Positions 34,833 through 45,141 of a DNA stretch of 64,000 nucleotides are shown here, in pieces (within the stretch, counting starts at the first letter, position 1; the number at the start of each line of letters is the position of its first letter). Origin of the DNA: Sulfitobacter mediterraneus (lineage in GTDB: Bacteria; Pseudomonadota; Alphaproteobacteria; Rhodobacterales; Rhodobacteraceae). The notes below the pieces were generated by a model. The model saw nothing but the letters and a program-made list of their open reading frames with translations, had not been told where the DNA came from and did no database searches. Made by a program: the position numbers and the translations under genes. The stretch spans positions 186,001 through 250,000 of the forward strand of contig NZ_QBKU01000003.1 of assembly GCF_003054325.1 (NCBI RefSeq). Reading direction: 5' to 3'.

Positions 34833-35990
34833 GTGACCGACAAAACCTCCTTTCCGCTTGTCTTCGCCCTTTGGGGCGCGGGCCTGGGTGCGGCCGCGCA
34901 ATACGGCAAGGTCAGCGTGATTTTTGACCTATTGCCAGAGGCTTATCCAGAGGCAGGCGCGGCGCTTGGCTTTGTCGTGTCTTTGGTCGGGTTCATTGGT
35001 ATCCTTTTTGGCGTTGCGGCTGGCCTCTTAGTCGCGCGAATCCGCTATCGGCGGGCCTTGCTATCGGCCCTGTGGCTTGGCGCGGCGGTATCCTTGACCC
35101 AAGCCCTTTTGCCGCCCTTGCCGTGGATGTTGCTGAGCCGCGTGGCCGAAGGCCTGTCGCATCTGGCGATTGTGGTGGCCGCGCCCACGTTGATCGCACA
35201 GATCAGCGCCCCCAGACATCGCGGTTTCACGCTGACCCTTTGGGGGACGTTTTTTGGCGTGGCTTTTGCGGTTCTGGCCTTTGCCGGACGGCCTTTGGCG
35301 ATTGCATGGGGGCTGCCGGCCCTCTTTGCGGCGCATGGTCTCTATATGGCGGGTTTTGCCCTGTATCTGTCGGCGCGTTTGCGGGCCTTGCCCGCCGAAG
35401 CGGCACAGCCTGCGTTTTCCTTGTCGGGCCTGCTGCGCGATCATGGGGTGATCTACCGCTCTGCAAGCTTGGCGGCACCGGCTGCCGGGTGGCTCTTCTA
35501 TACTTTCAGCTTTGTCTCCGTTCTGACGGTCTTGCCGCCTTATCTGGACCCCGATCTGCGTAATGTCATCATGGGCGCCATGCCTCTGACCAGCATCGCC
35601 GTGTCCATGACGCTCGGCGTTGTCCTGCTGCGACGCCTCACGGCGGTGCAGGTGGTCGAGCTTGGCTTTGCCCTGTCCGCATTGGCGGTGCTCTGGCTAT
35701 GGGCGCAGCCGGGTGCCATGCTGGCCTGTCTGGCCTTGGCGGGGGCAATGGGGCTGATCCAAGGGGCCAGCTTTGCCGCTGTACCGCAACTGAATGACAC
35801 CGCCACTGGCCAAGCCCGCGCCAACGGCGCCATGGCGCAAATGGGTAATATCGGCAACACCATCGGCACTCCGATTATGGCAGCGGGCCTTTCGATTGCT
35901 GGCTATACCGCGCTGCCGCTGCTGGCAGGCGGGGCCTTTGCATTGGGTCTTGCCGCGCATTTGTGGTTGGCGCGTCTGCGCAGAAACTAA
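34833..35990 (+). CDS. MFS transporter
   Basis: A 385-residue major facilitator with about 12 hydrophobic helices. The N-terminal half keeps the helix 2-3 loop (ARIRYRRALL) and a helix 4 region with LSRVAEGLSHLAIVVAAPTL. The central ISAPRHRGFTLTLWGTFFGV resembles the cyanate/nitrate-like or CynX-type subgroup. The substrate is unknown. GTG 34833 is taken as start, because TTG 34803 would sit inside the terminator. It precedes uvrA, whose LexA box begins just after this gene's stop. Confidence 0.82.
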   Translation: MTDKTSFPLVFALWGAGLGAAAQYGKVSVIFDLLPEAYPEAGAALGFVVSLVGFIGILFGVAAGLLVARIRYRRALLSALWLGAAVSLTQALLPPLPWMLLSRVAEGLSHLAIVVAAPTLIAQISAPRHRGFTLTLWGTFFGVAFAVLAFAGRPLAIAWGLPALFAAHGLYMAGFALYLSARLRALPAEAAQPAFSLSGLLRDHGVIYRSASLAAPAAGWLFYTFSFVSVLTVLPPYLDPDLRNVIMGAMPLTSIAVSMTLGVVLLRRLTAVQVVELGFALSALAVLWLWAQPGAMLACLALAGAMGLIQGASFAAVPQLNDTATGQARANGAMAQMGNIGNTIGTPIMAAGLSIAGYTALPLLAGGAFALGLAAHLWLARLRRN

Positions 35991-35993
35991 AAT

Positions 35994-36008
35994 GTTCGCC
36001 TTTGGTTC
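35994..36008 (+). promoter_or_regulatory. LexA box (SOS operator) upstream of uvrA
   Basis: GTTC-GCCTTTG-GTTC matches the alphaproteobacterial LexA box GTTC-N7-GTTC exactly. It lies 63 bp before the uvrA start codon, so uvrA should be damage-inducible. Confidence 0.85.
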
Positions 36009-36071
36009 TCATTTTTTCGTTGGAGAATCCCTAGAGGGCAACTATGTACAAACCGTTAATGGGGGTGCTGC

Positions 36072-38957
36072 ATGGCAGAGCTGAAACATATCGAGGTCCG
36101 CGGCGCGCGCGAGCATAATCTCAAAAGCATCGACGTGGACATCCCTCGCGATCAGCTGGTGGTGATCACCGGGCTGTCCGGCTCTGGCAAATCCTCGCTG
36201 GCGTTTGACACGATCTATGCCGAAGGGCAGCGCCGTTATGTGGAATCGCTGTCGGCCTATGCCCGGCAATTCCTTGATATGATGCAGAAACCTGACGTGG
36301 ATCACATCGCAGGTCTCAGCCCGGCGATCTCGATTGAGCAAAAGACCACGTCGAAAAACCCGCGGTCTACCGTCGGCACGGTAACTGAAATTTACGACTA
36401 CATGCGCCTGCTGTTTGCCCGCGTTGGCACGCCCTACAGTCCCGAAACCGGCAAGCCCATCGAGGCGCAACAGGTGCAGGACATGGTTGACCGGATCATG
36501 GCGATGGAGGAGGGCACACGCGCCTATCTTCTGGCCCCGATCATTCGCGACCGAAAAGGCGAGTACCGCAAGGAATTCATCGAGTTACGCAAGCAAGGCT
36601 TCCAGCGGGTCAAGGTAGATGGCGCGTTCTACGAGTTGGATGAGCCGCCGACTCTCGACAAGAAATTCCGCCACGACATCGATGTGGTGGTGGACCGGAT
36701 CGTGGTCCGTGAGGGGCTTGAGACCCGGCTGGCCGACAGTCTGCGCACCGCGCTGGATTTGGCCGACGGCATTGCCGTTCTGGAAACCGCGCCCAGCGAG
36801 GGCGATCCGGAGCGTTTCACCTTTTCCGAGAAATTTGCCTGTCCGGTCAGTGGCTTCACCATTCCCGAGATCGAGCCTCGGCTGTTTTCTTTCAACGCAC
36901 CCTTTGGCGCTTGTCCCTCCTGTGACGGGCTGGGGGTTGAGCTGTTTTTTGACGAACGGTTGGTGGTGCCCGACCAGAATCTGAAAATCTATGACGGCGC
37001 ATTGGCCCCCTGGCGCAAGGGCAAGAGCCCCTATTTCAAACAGACGATTGAAGCCATCGCAAAACACTACGAGTTTAACCAGAACACCAAGTGGAAAGAT
37101 CTGGACCCGAAGGTGCAGAAGGTTTTCCTCTATGGGTCCGGTAAAGAAGAGATCAAATTCCGCTATGACGAAGGTGGCCGTGTTTACGAAGTGACGCGGG
37201 TGTTTGAGGGGGTGATCCCCAACATGGAACGCCGCTATCGCGAGACCGACAGCAACTGGATCCGCGAAGAATTTGAACGCTACCAGAACAACCGACATTG
37301 CGGCACCTGCGAGGGCTATCGTTTGCGGGCTGAAGCCTTGGCGGTGAAGATTGGACCCTCCGCCGGTCCGGCTGATCAATTGCTGCACGCAGGCCATGTT
37401 GTGCAAATGTCGATCCGCGAAGCATTTGACTGGTGCAACACCGTGCCAGAGCATCTGACTGTCCAGAAAAACGAGATTGCCAAGGCGATTTTGAAGGAGA
37501 TCCGAGAGCGCCTTGGTTTCTTGAATAATGTTGGATTAGAATATCTTACACTCGCACGTTCAAGTGGTACATTAAGTGGTGGCGAAAGCCAGCGTATCCG
37601 TTTGGCCAGTCAGATCGGTTCTGGCCTGACGGGTGTTCTCTATGTGCTGGACGAACCTTCTATCGGCCTACATCAACGCGACAATGACCGCCTGCTTTTG
37701 ACCCTCAAGAACCTGCGCGATCAGGGCAATACGGTGATCGTTGTCGAACATGACGAAGAGGCGATCCGCGAGGCTGACTATGTTTTTGACATCGGGCCGG
37801 GCGCCGGCGTGCATGGCGGACAGGTGGTGTCACATGGCACGCCAGATGTTGTTGCGGCAGATGAAAACTCCATCACCGGGCAGTATTTGACCGGCAAACG
37901 AGAGATTGCCGTGCCCGCCACCCGGCGCAAGGGCAACAAGAAAAAAGTGCAGGTGGTCAAGGCCACGGGCAACAACCTGCAAAACGTCACTGTGGATTTC
38001 CCATTGGGCAAATTCGTCTGCGTGACGGGGGTATCCGGGGGTGGCAAATCCACGTTGACCATCGAAACGCTGTTCAAAACCGCTTCGATGAACCTCAACG
38101 GTGCGCGGCAAACTCCGGCGCCTTGCGAGACCATCAAAGGCCTCGAACATCTGGACAAGGTCATCGACATTGACCAACGCCCCATCGGGCGTACACCGCG
38201 ATCCAACCCCGCCACCTACACCGGGGCTTTCACCCCGATCCGTGATTGGTTTGCCGGACTTCCTGAAGCCAAAGCAAGGGGTTACAAGCCGGGGCGGTTT
38301 TCATTCAACGTCAAGGGCGGGCGCTGTGAGGCCTGTCAGGGCGATGGTGTGATCAAGATCGAGATGCACTTTTTGCCGGACGTTTACGTGGAATGCGAGA
38401 CCTGCAAAGGCGCGCGTTACAACCGCGAAACGCTGGAGATCAAGTTCAAAGGCAAAAGCATTGCGGATGTGTTGGATATGACCGTTGAGGACGCGCAAGG
38501 CTTCTTCCAGGCGGTGCCATCGATCCGGGAGAAAATGGATGCGCTGATGCGCGTTGGTCTTGGTTACATCAAGGTCGGCCAACAGGCGACAACGCTGTCC
38601 GGCGGCGAGGCGCAGCGGGTCAAACTGTCCAAAGAATTGTCGAAACGTTCCACCGGACGCACGCTCTATATTCTGGATGAGCCAACCACAGGTCTGCATT
38701 TCGAAGATGTGCGTAAGCTATTGGAAGTGCTGCATGAATTGGTGGATCAGGGCAATTCTGTAGTGGTGATTGAACACAACCTGGACGTGGTGAAAACCGC
38801 CGACCATATCATCGACATCGGCCCCGAAGGGGGCGACGGCGGCGGCCGTGTTGTGGCCACGGGTACGCCAGAGAAGGTCGCCGAAGTCGCGGAAAGCTAC
38901 ACGGGCCGTTATCTCAAGCCGATGTTGGAAAAGCGCACCAAAGTTGCGGCGGAATGA
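36072..38957 (+). CDS. uvrA: Excinuclease ABC subunit A
   Basis: The 961-residue DNA-damage recognition ATPase of nucleotide excision repair. It has two ABC modules: Walker [13 protein letters not shown] (about 34-45) and [12 protein letters not shown] (about 652-663). The signatures [16 protein letters not shown] and [16 protein letters not shown] each come before a DEP-type Walker B. Zinc-finger CxxC pairs are visible at CGTCEGYR and [15 protein letters not shown] perfect LexA box lies upstream. The gene is full length and stands alone, with a hairpin shared with the converging PrpD gene. Confidence 0.96.
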   Translation: MAELKHIEVRGAREHNLKSIDVDIPRDQLVVITGLSGSGKSSLAFDTIYAEGQRRYVESLSAYARQFLDMMQKPDVDHIAGLSPAISIEQKTTSKNPRSTVGTVTEIYDYMRLLFARVGTPYSPETGKPIEAQQVQDMVDRIMAMEEGTRAYLLAPIIRDRKGEYRKEFIELRKQGFQRVKVDGAFYELDEPPTLDKKFRHDIDVVVDRIVVREGLETRLADSLRTALDLADGIAVLETAPSEGDPERFTFSEKFACPVSGFTIPEIEPRLFSFNAPFGACPSCDGLGVELFFDERLVVPDQNLKIYDGALAPWRKGKSPYFKQTIEAIAKHYEFNQNTKWKDLDPKVQKVFLYGSGKEEIKFRYDEGGRVYEVTRVFEGVIPNMERRYRETDSNWIREEFERYQNNRHCGTCEGYRLRAEALAVKIGPSAGPADQLLHAGHVVQMSIREAFDWCNTVPEHLTVQKNEIAKAILKEIRERLGFLNNVGLEYLTLARSSGTLSGGESQRIRLASQIGSGLTGVLYVLDEPSIGLHQRDNDRLLLTLKNLRDQGNTVIVVEHDEEAIREADYVFDIGPGAGVHGGQVVSHGTPDVVAADENSITGQYLTGKREIAVPATRRKGNKKKVQVVKATGNNLQNVTVDFPLGKFVCVTGVSGGGKSTLTIETLFKTASMNLNGARQTPAPCETIKGLEHLDKVIDIDQRPIGRTPRSNPATYTGAFTPIRDWFAGLPEAKARGYKPGRFSFNVKGGRCEACQGDGVIKIEMHFLPDVYVECETCKGARYNRETLEIKFKGKSIADVLDMTVEDAQGFFQAVPSIREKMDALMRVGLGYIKVGQQATTLSGGEAQRVKLSKELSKRSTGRTLYILDEPTTGLHFEDVRKLLEVLHELVDQGNSVVVIEHNLDVVKTADHIIDIGPEGGDGGGRVVATGTPEKVAEVAESYTGRYLKPMLEKRTKVAAE

Positions 38958-38970
38958 TAACTCCGCCGCA
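38945..38970. terminator. Hairpin between uvrA and the PrpD-family gene
   Basis: TGCGGCGGA / TCCGCCGCA stem with an 8-nt loop that includes the uvrA stop codon. It has no T-run; it may protect the converging transcripts' ends rather than terminate them strongly. Confidence 0.4.
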
Positions 38971-38976
38971 CTTGGC

Positions 38977-40314
38977 CTAGGGGGCGGTAAGGCTCAAATC
39001 CAACAGGCGGGTGAAATCGGACGCGTTCAGGCTGTCGAAATTATCGCTCAGCTGTTCCAGCTCTGTTGCGCGATTGCTGCCGATGACCGGGTCGGCAAAC
39101 AGGTGAAACTTTTCGGAAATTTCGGCATCTGACAGCGGCAAATCGTTGTCACCTTTTGGGGTGCGCGGCTTGTCCTGCAAACTGCGCCCGTCAGTGGTCC
39201 GGATCGTCACTTGCGCCCAGCGTTTCCCATGAGAGATTTTGGTGAAATGGTCGTCATCAATCAAGGTCACCAGATTGCTAATCCGTTTTATTTCAGGGTC
39301 TTGCAGAGTGGTTCCGGCCAATTCCGGAACGCCGATCTGGCCGCGCACGATCATCGTGGCAACCGGAAATGCGATGCCATAGGCAAACTCATCCGGCGTG
39401 GCGGGGTTGTGTCCGGCAAGGCGTGTGGCGTTGTGGAATGTGGCGATATCGACGCCTGCGATGTCTTGCGGCGTCAGCCCATGCTCCGCCATCAAATGCG
39501 CCACCGCATCGATACTGGGGTGCGCCCACCGGCAGCAGGGATAGGCCTTGTAGGACGTGTCTTCTACGGTGCGCCAAGCGCGGCCCAGATCCTCCCAGAA
39601 CTCGGGCGCTTGCTCGCAGGTCAGGGCAGGGGCGCCGGTGAACCCTTCACGCGCCAGATAGGCCGCCACAACGCCCGATGGTGCGCCCCAGCCGACCCCA
39701 TCACGCACCATGGTCGGATAATCGATACAGCGCATCATCTGGCTGCGGGGGCCGTGATACTCGGCGATACCTGCCGCCTGACGCAGGGTTTCGGCATCGC
39801 CCCCAAGCATCCGTGCTGCGGCGACAGCGACGCCAACTGCGGTCCATGATCCTGAGGTGTGATAATCCGGGCAGGTAGCATGTTGGGCAAGCCCAGCTCG
39901 GCAGCTTATCTCGTAACAGACCGCCAGAAATACAGCAAAATCCTGTCCTGTCAGAGGTTTAGCCATCACTTCTGCCATAGCAAGAAGTGCGGGAAACGCG
40001 GCTGATCCAACATGGCCCTTGCAGGGCGAAGTGGTGTCATGCGCGTCCACCGCATCCACGGTAAAGCCACCCGCCATCGCAGCGCCCGCTGGAGAGAGCA
40101 AAGTGCCATCCATCAAAACGCGCGCGCCGCCCGCATTGCCCTGACCAAAGGTGGCCCGCGCCCCGCGTACCGCAAATTTTGCCATATCCGTGGTCGAGGC
40201 CACCGCCGCCACACCCAAAGTGTCGGTAAATGACCGCCGCAATACCGCCAATAGGTCGGCCGGCAGGTCACTATAGCTCAAGTTGGCGGAAAATTCGTGA
40301 AAGGGGACAGACAT
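38977..40314 (-). CDS. MmgE/PrpD family protein
   Basis: A 445-residue MmgE/PrpD protein, the family of 2-methylcitrate dehydratase and of some isomerases. The N-terminal helical domain shows FTDTLGVAAVASTTD and FTVDAVDAHDTTSPCKGHVG (about 95-115, family hallmark). YKAYPCCRWAHPSIDAV follows at about 240. It lies at the end of the minus-strand valine-catabolism cluster, whose final product is propionyl-CoA, so a methylcitrate role is conceivable. Without prpB/prpC nearby that is only a guess. 71 nt separate it from mmsB. Confidence 0.8.
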   Translation of the reverse strand: MSVPFHEFSANLSYSDLPADLLAVLRRSFTDTLGVAAVASTTDMAKFAVRGARATFGQGNAGGARVLMDGTLLSPAGAAMAGGFTVDAVDAHDTTSPCKGHVGSAAFPALLAMAEVMAKPLTGQDFAVFLAVCYEISCRAGLAQHATCPDYHTSGSWTAVGVAVAAARMLGGDAETLRQAAGIAEYHGPRSQMMRCIDYPTMVRDGVGWGAPSGVVAAYLAREGFTGAPALTCEQAPEFWEDLGRAWRTVEDTSYKAYPCCRWAHPSIDAVAHLMAEHGLTPQDIAGVDIATFHNATRLAGHNPATPDEFAYGIAFPVATMIVRGQIGVPELAGTTLQDPEIKRISNLVTLIDDDHFTKISHGKRWAQVTIRTTDGRSLQDKPRTPKGDNDLPLSDAEISEKFHLFADPVIGSNRATELEQLSDNFDSLNASDFTRLLDLSLTAP

Positions 40315-40385
40315 ATCAGGCTCCAGCGCTGTGGTATCCTGTCAGCCTATCCCCCCATTGCGGGCAGAAATGCCTGTTTGCGACC

Positions 40386-41270
40386 TTAGGCGTCGCGCCC
40401 GCGTGCTGCAAAACGGGGCAGCATCGCAGAGAAATCCTTGCCCTTGCCATCTTCGTTTTCGACAAATTGGGCGTAAAGCTTTCGGGCAAGTTCGCCCATC
40501 GGTGTGTCGGCGTCCACCATTTCGGCGGCCTGTTGGCTGAGACCCAGATCCTTGAGCATCAGTTCGGCGGCAAAACCGGGCTGATAATCGTTGTCTGAGG
40601 GCGAGGTTGGTCCGACACCCGGCGCGGGGCAATAGGCGTTCATCGACCAGCTGTAACCTGATGACGTGCTGACAACGTCGAACATTTTTTGGCGGTCCAG
40701 GCCCAATTTGTCGGCCAAGGCAAAGGCCTCGCAAGTGGCAATCATGGTCGCGCCCAAAATCATGTTGTTGCAGATTTTTGCCGCTTGGCCTGCACCCGCA
40801 TCGCCGCAATGAACGGCCTTTTGACCCATGATGTCGAACAGCGGTCTGGCTGTTTCAAAGGCTTTGTCAGATCCACCCGCCATAAAGGTCAAGGTGCCGC
40901 CAGCAGCCCCGCCAATGCCGCCAGAGACAGGCGCGTCAACCGCCATTACAGCAGCATTTTCAGCAGCTTGCGCGGCGTATCTCGCGCTTTCTACATCCAC
41001 GGTAGAGCAGTCAATGAACAACGCGCCATCGCGCATGTTCGGGATCAATTCATCTGCGACTTGCCGCAGGATCGCGCCATTGGGCAGCATGGTGATAACG
41101 ACATCCGCGCCCTGCGCCACCTCTGCAATGCTGGCTGCGGGCGCGACGCCCTCTGCGGTGGTGCCCGCCACGTCAAAGCCGCGCGTTTGGTGGCCCGCTT
41201 TGGCCAGATTGGCGGCCATGGGCGCGCCCATATTGCCAAGTCCGATAAATCCGATGTTCAGGGATGTCAT
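40386..41270 (-). CDS. mmsB: 3-hydroxyisobutyrate dehydrogenase
   Basis: MmsB oxidises 3-hydroxyisobutyrate to methylmalonate semialdehyde with NAD in valine breakdown. The 294-residue protein has the Rossmann start GFIGLGNMGAPMAANLAKAG (about 6-25), the substrate-binding DAPVSGGIGGAAGGTLTFM block, and the catalytic-lysine region GAGQAAKICNNMILG. It is 9 nt downstream of the HIBYL-CoA hydrolase gene, in the same operon. The downstream aldehyde dehydrogenase partner (mmsA) is at the head of the cluster. Confidence 0.93.
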   Translation of the reverse strand: MTSLNIGFIGLGNMGAPMAANLAKAGHQTRGFDVAGTTAEGVAPAASIAEVAQGADVVITMLPNGAILRQVADELIPNMRDGALFIDCSTVDVESARYAAQAAENAAVMAVDAPVSGGIGGAAGGTLTFMAGGSDKAFETARPLFDIMGQKAVHCGDAGAGQAAKICNNMILGATMIATCEAFALADKLGLDRQKMFDVVSTSSGYSWSMNAYCPAPGVGPTSPSDNDYQPGFAAELMLKDLGLSQQAAEMVDADTPMGELARKLYAQFVENEDGKGKDFSAMLPRFAARGRDA

Positions 41271-41279
41271 AGGGGCCTC

Positions 41280-42311
41280 CTAAAGTTTCAACGCATCCGC
41301 ACCCAGAGGGCGCAGCATTTGGGACACCGCAGCGAGCGGCACGTTCATATCGGCATATTGCCAAGTTGGATTGCGATCCTTGTCGATAATCGCGGCGCGA
41401 ATGCCTTCAAGGAAATCACCGTGTTCCATCGCGCGGTAAGTAAAGCGGTATTCCAGATCGAGCGCCTTTTCCATGGTCAGGGACGGGCCGCGCAGGCGGT
41501 GCATCATCTCGACGGTGCAGGCCATCGACAATGGTGAGGACCGGGACATTTTCTTAAGCGTGTCTCGGGCAAAGTCGCTTTGATCCCCGCGCAGATCGGT
41601 GAGAATATCGCCAAGGGTTTCACCGCTAAAAAGCGCATCAATCTGCGGCTGTGCGGTCCTTAACGGGCCGGGATCAGCCGTTTCTGATAGGGTGTCGATC
41701 ACCGTGGGATCGCCGGTTTCTTCAAGTGCTTCGATCAAAGTTATCCACTTGAACTGTGAGACATAAGTGTCTGCAAAACCACATAGAATAGCATCATCTG
41801 CATTCATGCGACTGGCAGTTATCCCCAGGTATTCCCCAAGGCGGCCAGGCGCCAGTGCCAGCATCAATGAGCCGCCCACGTCCGGCACCAGCCCAATGTT
41901 GCATTCGGGCATGGCGATCTGGCTGGTTTCGCCCACAATCCGGTGCGAGCCATGACAGCCAATGCCAACGCCGCCCCCCATGGTAAACCCTTGCAAGAAG
42001 GACACGACCGGTTTGGGGTAGTTGAAGATCTTGTTGTTCAAGCGGTACTCATCGGCCCAGAACTTGCGACCATAGGCAAAATCGCCCTTGGTTCCTGTGG
42101 CATATAGTTCGGCGATATCCCCGCCTGAACAGAAGGCGCGGTCGCCCTCTGCGTCGATCACAACCAGCAATACGTTGTCGTCTTCGACCCATGCATCCAA
42201 GGCGTTTTCAATGGCAAGACACATCTCATAGGTCATCGCATTGAGCGCCTGCGGGCGTTGCAAGGTGATGCGGCCAGCCCGCCCAACTATCCGTAAGCTT
42301 ATGTCTTTCAT
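41280..42311 (-). CDS. 3-hydroxyisobutyryl-CoA hydrolase (enoyl-CoA hydratase family)
   Basis: A 343-residue crotonase-fold protein of HIBYL-CoA hydrolase size. The oxyanion-hole region QGFTMGGGVGIGCHGSHRIV and the catalytic-type TSQIAMPECNIGLVPDVGGS (about 130-150) match HIBCH rather than simple hydratases. The C-terminal lid (about 260-343) is also HIBCH-like. It overlaps the acyl-CoA dehydrogenase by 4 nt (ATGA). The step is the release of free 3-hydroxyisobutyrate for MmsB. Confidence 0.9.
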   Translation of the reverse strand: MKDISLRIVGRAGRITLQRPQALNAMTYEMCLAIENALDAWVEDDNVLLVVIDAEGDRAFCSGGDIAELYATGTKGDFAYGRKFWADEYRLNNKIFNYPKPVVSFLQGFTMGGGVGIGCHGSHRIVGETSQIAMPECNIGLVPDVGGSLMLALAPGRLGEYLGITASRMNADDAILCGFADTYVSQFKWITLIEALEETGDPTVIDTLSETADPGPLRTAQPQIDALFSGETLGDILTDLRGDQSDFARDTLKKMSRSSPLSMACTVEMMHRLRGPSLTMEKALDLEYRFTYRAMEHGDFLEGIRAAIIDKDRNPTWQYADMNVPLAAVSQMLRPLGADALKL

Positions 42312-43450
42312 CGGTTTTTCAGCATCTCGCGGGCGACGATAACGCGCATGATTTCGTTTGTGCCTTCCAGAATTTGGTGCACACGCAGATCGCGCACCAG
42401 TTTTTCAATGCCATAATCGGCCAGATATCCATAACCGCCGTGCAGTTGCAGACATTGATCCACGACCTTGCTGCCGGTCTCTGTGACGAACTTTTTCGCC
42501 ATGGCGCAGAACTTGGTTGCGTCAGGCGCACCGTTGTCCAGCTTCCATGCGGCCTGCCGCAAGAAGGTGCGGGCGGCTTGCAATTCGATCTCCATATCTG
42601 CCAGGCGGAACTGGAGGCCCTGAAACTGGTCAATGGGTTTGCCAAAGGCCTGACGCTCGCCCATGTAATTGAGCGTTGCGGTCAACGCGGTCTGCGCTGC
42701 ACCCAAGGAACAGCCGGCGATGTTCAAACGGCCGCCATCCAGCCCCATCATCGCATATTTGAAACCTTTTCCTTCTTCACCAACAAGATTTCCGGCAGAA
42801 ATGTTGCAATTGTCAAGCTGCACTTGAGCGGTTGGTTGGCTGCGCCAGCCCATTTTGTCTTCCAGCCCGCCAAAAGAAAGCCCCTCGGTGCCGTCTTCGA
42901 CGTAAACGGTGGACACGCCCGCCGCGCCATCGTCGGAGGTGCGCACCATGCAGACATAAGCGTCGGAATAGCCACCACCAGAGATGAATGCCTTGGTGCC
43001 ATTGAGGGTGTAACCCTCGTTTGTGCGTTCGGCGCGGGTCTTGAGCGCGGCAGCATCAGAGCCGGAGCCCGGTTCGGTCAAACAATAGGACAGCACCGTG
43101 TTCATGGAGAGCACATCCTCCATGATCCGACCCTTCAATTCGTCACTTGCAAAAGTGTCGAGCATCTTGGCGCACATGTTGTGGATCGACAGGAAGGCTG
43201 CAACCGAAGGGCAGGCCATCGACAGCGCCTCAAACACCAGCGTCGCATCCAGCCGGGTCAGACCAGAACCGCCAGCCTCTTCAGACACATAGAGCCCGCC
43301 AAAGCCAAGCTCGGCGATGCGCGGCCACAGATCCTTGGGGATGGTTTCGTCCTTTTCCCATTGCTGGGCGAAGGGGGCGATGTGTTCCTGCCCGAAGGCA
43401 TAAGCCATGTCGAAAATGGCGGTTTGTTCTTCGCTGAGTGCAAAATCCAT
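42308..43450 (-). CDS. Acyl-CoA dehydrogenase, probably isobutyryl-CoA dehydrogenase
   Basis: A 380-residue flavin acyl-CoA dehydrogenase. The FAD/substrate motif YCLTEPGSGSDAAALKTRAE (about 118-137), SAGNLVGEEGKGFKYAM and the catalytic-base region ILEGTNEIMRV (about 365) are present. The operon partners (HIBYL-CoA hydrolase, MmsB, MmsA) point to isobutyryl-CoA as substrate. The ATG at 43450 follows GGGAG by 7 nt; GTG 43453 is an alternative. Overlaps the next gene by ATGA, so their translation is coupled. Confidence 0.9.
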   Translation of the reverse strand: MDFALSEEQTAIFDMAYAFGQEHIAPFAQQWEKDETIPKDLWPRIAELGFGGLYVSEEAGGSGLTRLDATLVFEALSMACPSVAAFLSIHNMCAKMLDTFASDELKGRIMEDVLSMNTVLSYCLTEPGSGSDAAALKTRAERTNEGYTLNGTKAFISGGGYSDAYVCMVRTSDDGAAGVSTVYVEDGTEGLSFGGLEDKMGWRSQPTAQVQLDNCNISAGNLVGEEGKGFKYAMMGLDGGRLNIAGCSLGAAQTALTATLNYMGERQAFGKPIDQFQGLQFRLADMEIELQAARTFLRQAAWKLDNGAPDATKFCAMAKKFVTETGSKVVDQCLQLHGGYGYLADYGIEKLVRDLRVHQILEGTNEIMRVIVAREMLKNR

Positions 43451-43572
43451 CACGTGTCTCCCGAGGTGCGCGTTATTGAACGGATGTTAAATTCCAATCT
43501 TTACGAGAGTATTGCAAGGCCTCATCGTAAGATCGGGATCGCGGGCAGTTTCGGGCGCCGCGCGGCCAAAAG

Positions 43573-43600
43573 GGCAGGGTGCGCCGCAACCGGCGCACCC
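43573..43600 (-). terminator. Hairpin after mmsA
   Basis: Minus-strand GGGTGCGCC / GGCGCACCC perfect 9-bp stem with a 6-nt loop, 7 nt after the mmsA stop, followed by TGCCCTTTT. It may separate mmsA from the downstream genes or set relative levels. Confidence 0.6.
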
Positions 43601-43607
43601 CAGATGG

Positions 43608-45107
43608 TTATTCCATCACAGGGATAGAGAATTCGCCGCCTTCTTTGATGCCCGAGGGCCAGCGCGCGGTCACGGTTTTGGTGCGTGTGTAGAATTTGAA
43701 CGCATCAGGGCCGTGCTGGTTCAAATCGCCAAAGACCGATTTTTTCCAACCACCAAAGGTGTGATAGGCCAGCGGCACAGGGATCGGCACGTTGATGCCA
43801 ACCATGCCGATATTGATCCGGTTGGCAAAGTCACGCGCCGCATCGCCATCACGGGTATAGATTGCGGTGCCGTTGCCGTATTCGTGATCCATGGCAAGGC
43901 CAATCGCCTCTTCGTAGGATTGCGCACGCACGCAAGTCAGGACCGGCCCAAAGATCTCTTGAGTGTAGATATCCATGTCTTTGGTCGCTTTATCAAACAG
44001 ATGCGGACCAACAAAGAAGCCGTCCTCATAGCCTTGCAGTTTGAAATCGCGGCCATCGACAACCAGTTCTGCGCCCTGGTCGATGCCGGTCTGCACCAGA
44101 CGTTCGATGTTGGCCTTGGCGGCGGCAGTCACAACCGGGCCGTAATCCACATCGTTGCCCGCGGTGTAGGGGCCAACCTTCAACTTTTCGATCCGCGGGA
44201 CCAGTTTGGCAATCAAACGGTCGGCGGTTTCGTCGCCCACAGGCACCGCAACCGAGATCGCCATGCAACGTTCGCCCGCCGCGCCGTAACCGGCACCGAC
44301 CAGCGCATCTGCGGCCTGATCCATGTCAGCGTCGGGCATGATGATCATGTGGTTCTTGGCGCCGCCAAAGCACTGGACGCGCTTGCCCTGTGCGCAGCCT
44401 GTGCCATAGATATATTCGGCGATCGGGGTAGAGCCGACAAAGCCAACTGATTGAATTACATCATGATAAAGGATTGCATCGACGGCTTCCTTGTCGCCGT
44501 TCACCACCTGCAAAATGCCTTTTGGCAGGCCTGCTTCTTCGGCCAGTTCGGCCAACATCAGCGGCACAGATGGGTCACGCTCGGATGGTTTGAGGATAAA
44601 GGCGTTGCCGCAGGCGATGGCCGGGGCAAACATCCACATCGGGATCATCGCAGGGAAGTTGAAGGGCGTGATGCCCGCAGTCACACCCAAAGGCTGGCGC
44701 ATGGAATACATGTCGATGCCGGGGCCGGCGCTGTCGGTGAATTCACCTTTCAGCATCTCGGGCGCACCGATGCAATATTCCACAACCTCAAGGCCGCGCT
44801 GCACGTCGCCAGCGGCATCGGGCAGGGTTTTGCCGTGCTCGCGGGACAGGGCCTCGGCCAGTTTGTCCATGTCGCGGTTCAGCAGGCTCACCAGTTTCAT
44901 CAGCACCCGTGCGCGGCGCTGTGGGTTGGTCGCGGCCCATCCGGGCTGTGCGGCGGCCGCGTATTCAACCGCTTTGTCCATTTCCTCTTTGCTGGCCAGC
45001 GGGCATTTCGCCTGCACTTCGCCGGTCGCGGGGTTCATCACATCAGCGAAACGGCCCGACGTGCCTTTGACGTGTTCACCGTTCAGATAGTGGGTAAGCT
45101 CTTGCAT
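43608..45107 (-). CDS. mmsA: CoA-acylating methylmalonate-semialdehyde dehydrogenase
   Basis: MmsA converts methylmalonate semialdehyde to propionyl-CoA with NAD and CoA. At 499 residues it has the family's length, with the NAD loop GFVGSTPIAEYIYGTG (about 225-240), VQCFGGAKNHMIIMPDAD and the catalytic cysteine in GERCMAISVAVPVG (about 280). The ATG at 45107 is 5 nt from GGAGG; 45110 is too close. The frame stays open far upstream to 45479, but that part overlaps the divergent LysR gene. Probable target of that LysR regulator. Confidence 0.95.
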   Translation of the reverse strand: MQELTHYLNGEHVKGTSGRFADVMNPATGEVQAKCPLASKEEMDKAVEYAAAAQPGWAATNPQRRARVLMKLVSLLNRDMDKLAEALSREHGKTLPDAAGDVQRGLEVVEYCIGAPEMLKGEFTDSAGPGIDMYSMRQPLGVTAGITPFNFPAMIPMWMFAPAIACGNAFILKPSERDPSVPLMLAELAEEAGLPKGILQVVNGDKEAVDAILYHDVIQSVGFVGSTPIAEYIYGTGCAQGKRVQCFGGAKNHMIIMPDADMDQAADALVGAGYGAAGERCMAISVAVPVGDETADRLIAKLVPRIEKLKVGPYTAGNDVDYGPVVTAAAKANIERLVQTGIDQGAELVVDGRDFKLQGYEDGFFVGPHLFDKATKDMDIYTQEIFGPVLTCVRAQSYEEAIGLAMDHEYGNGTAIYTRDGDAARDFANRINIGMVGINVPIPVPLAYHTFGGWKKSVFGDLNQHGPDAFKFYTRTKTVTARWPSGIKEGGEFSIPVME

Positions 45108-45141
45108 CATGTCCTCCATTGGCATTTGCCGCAGGATAGGC

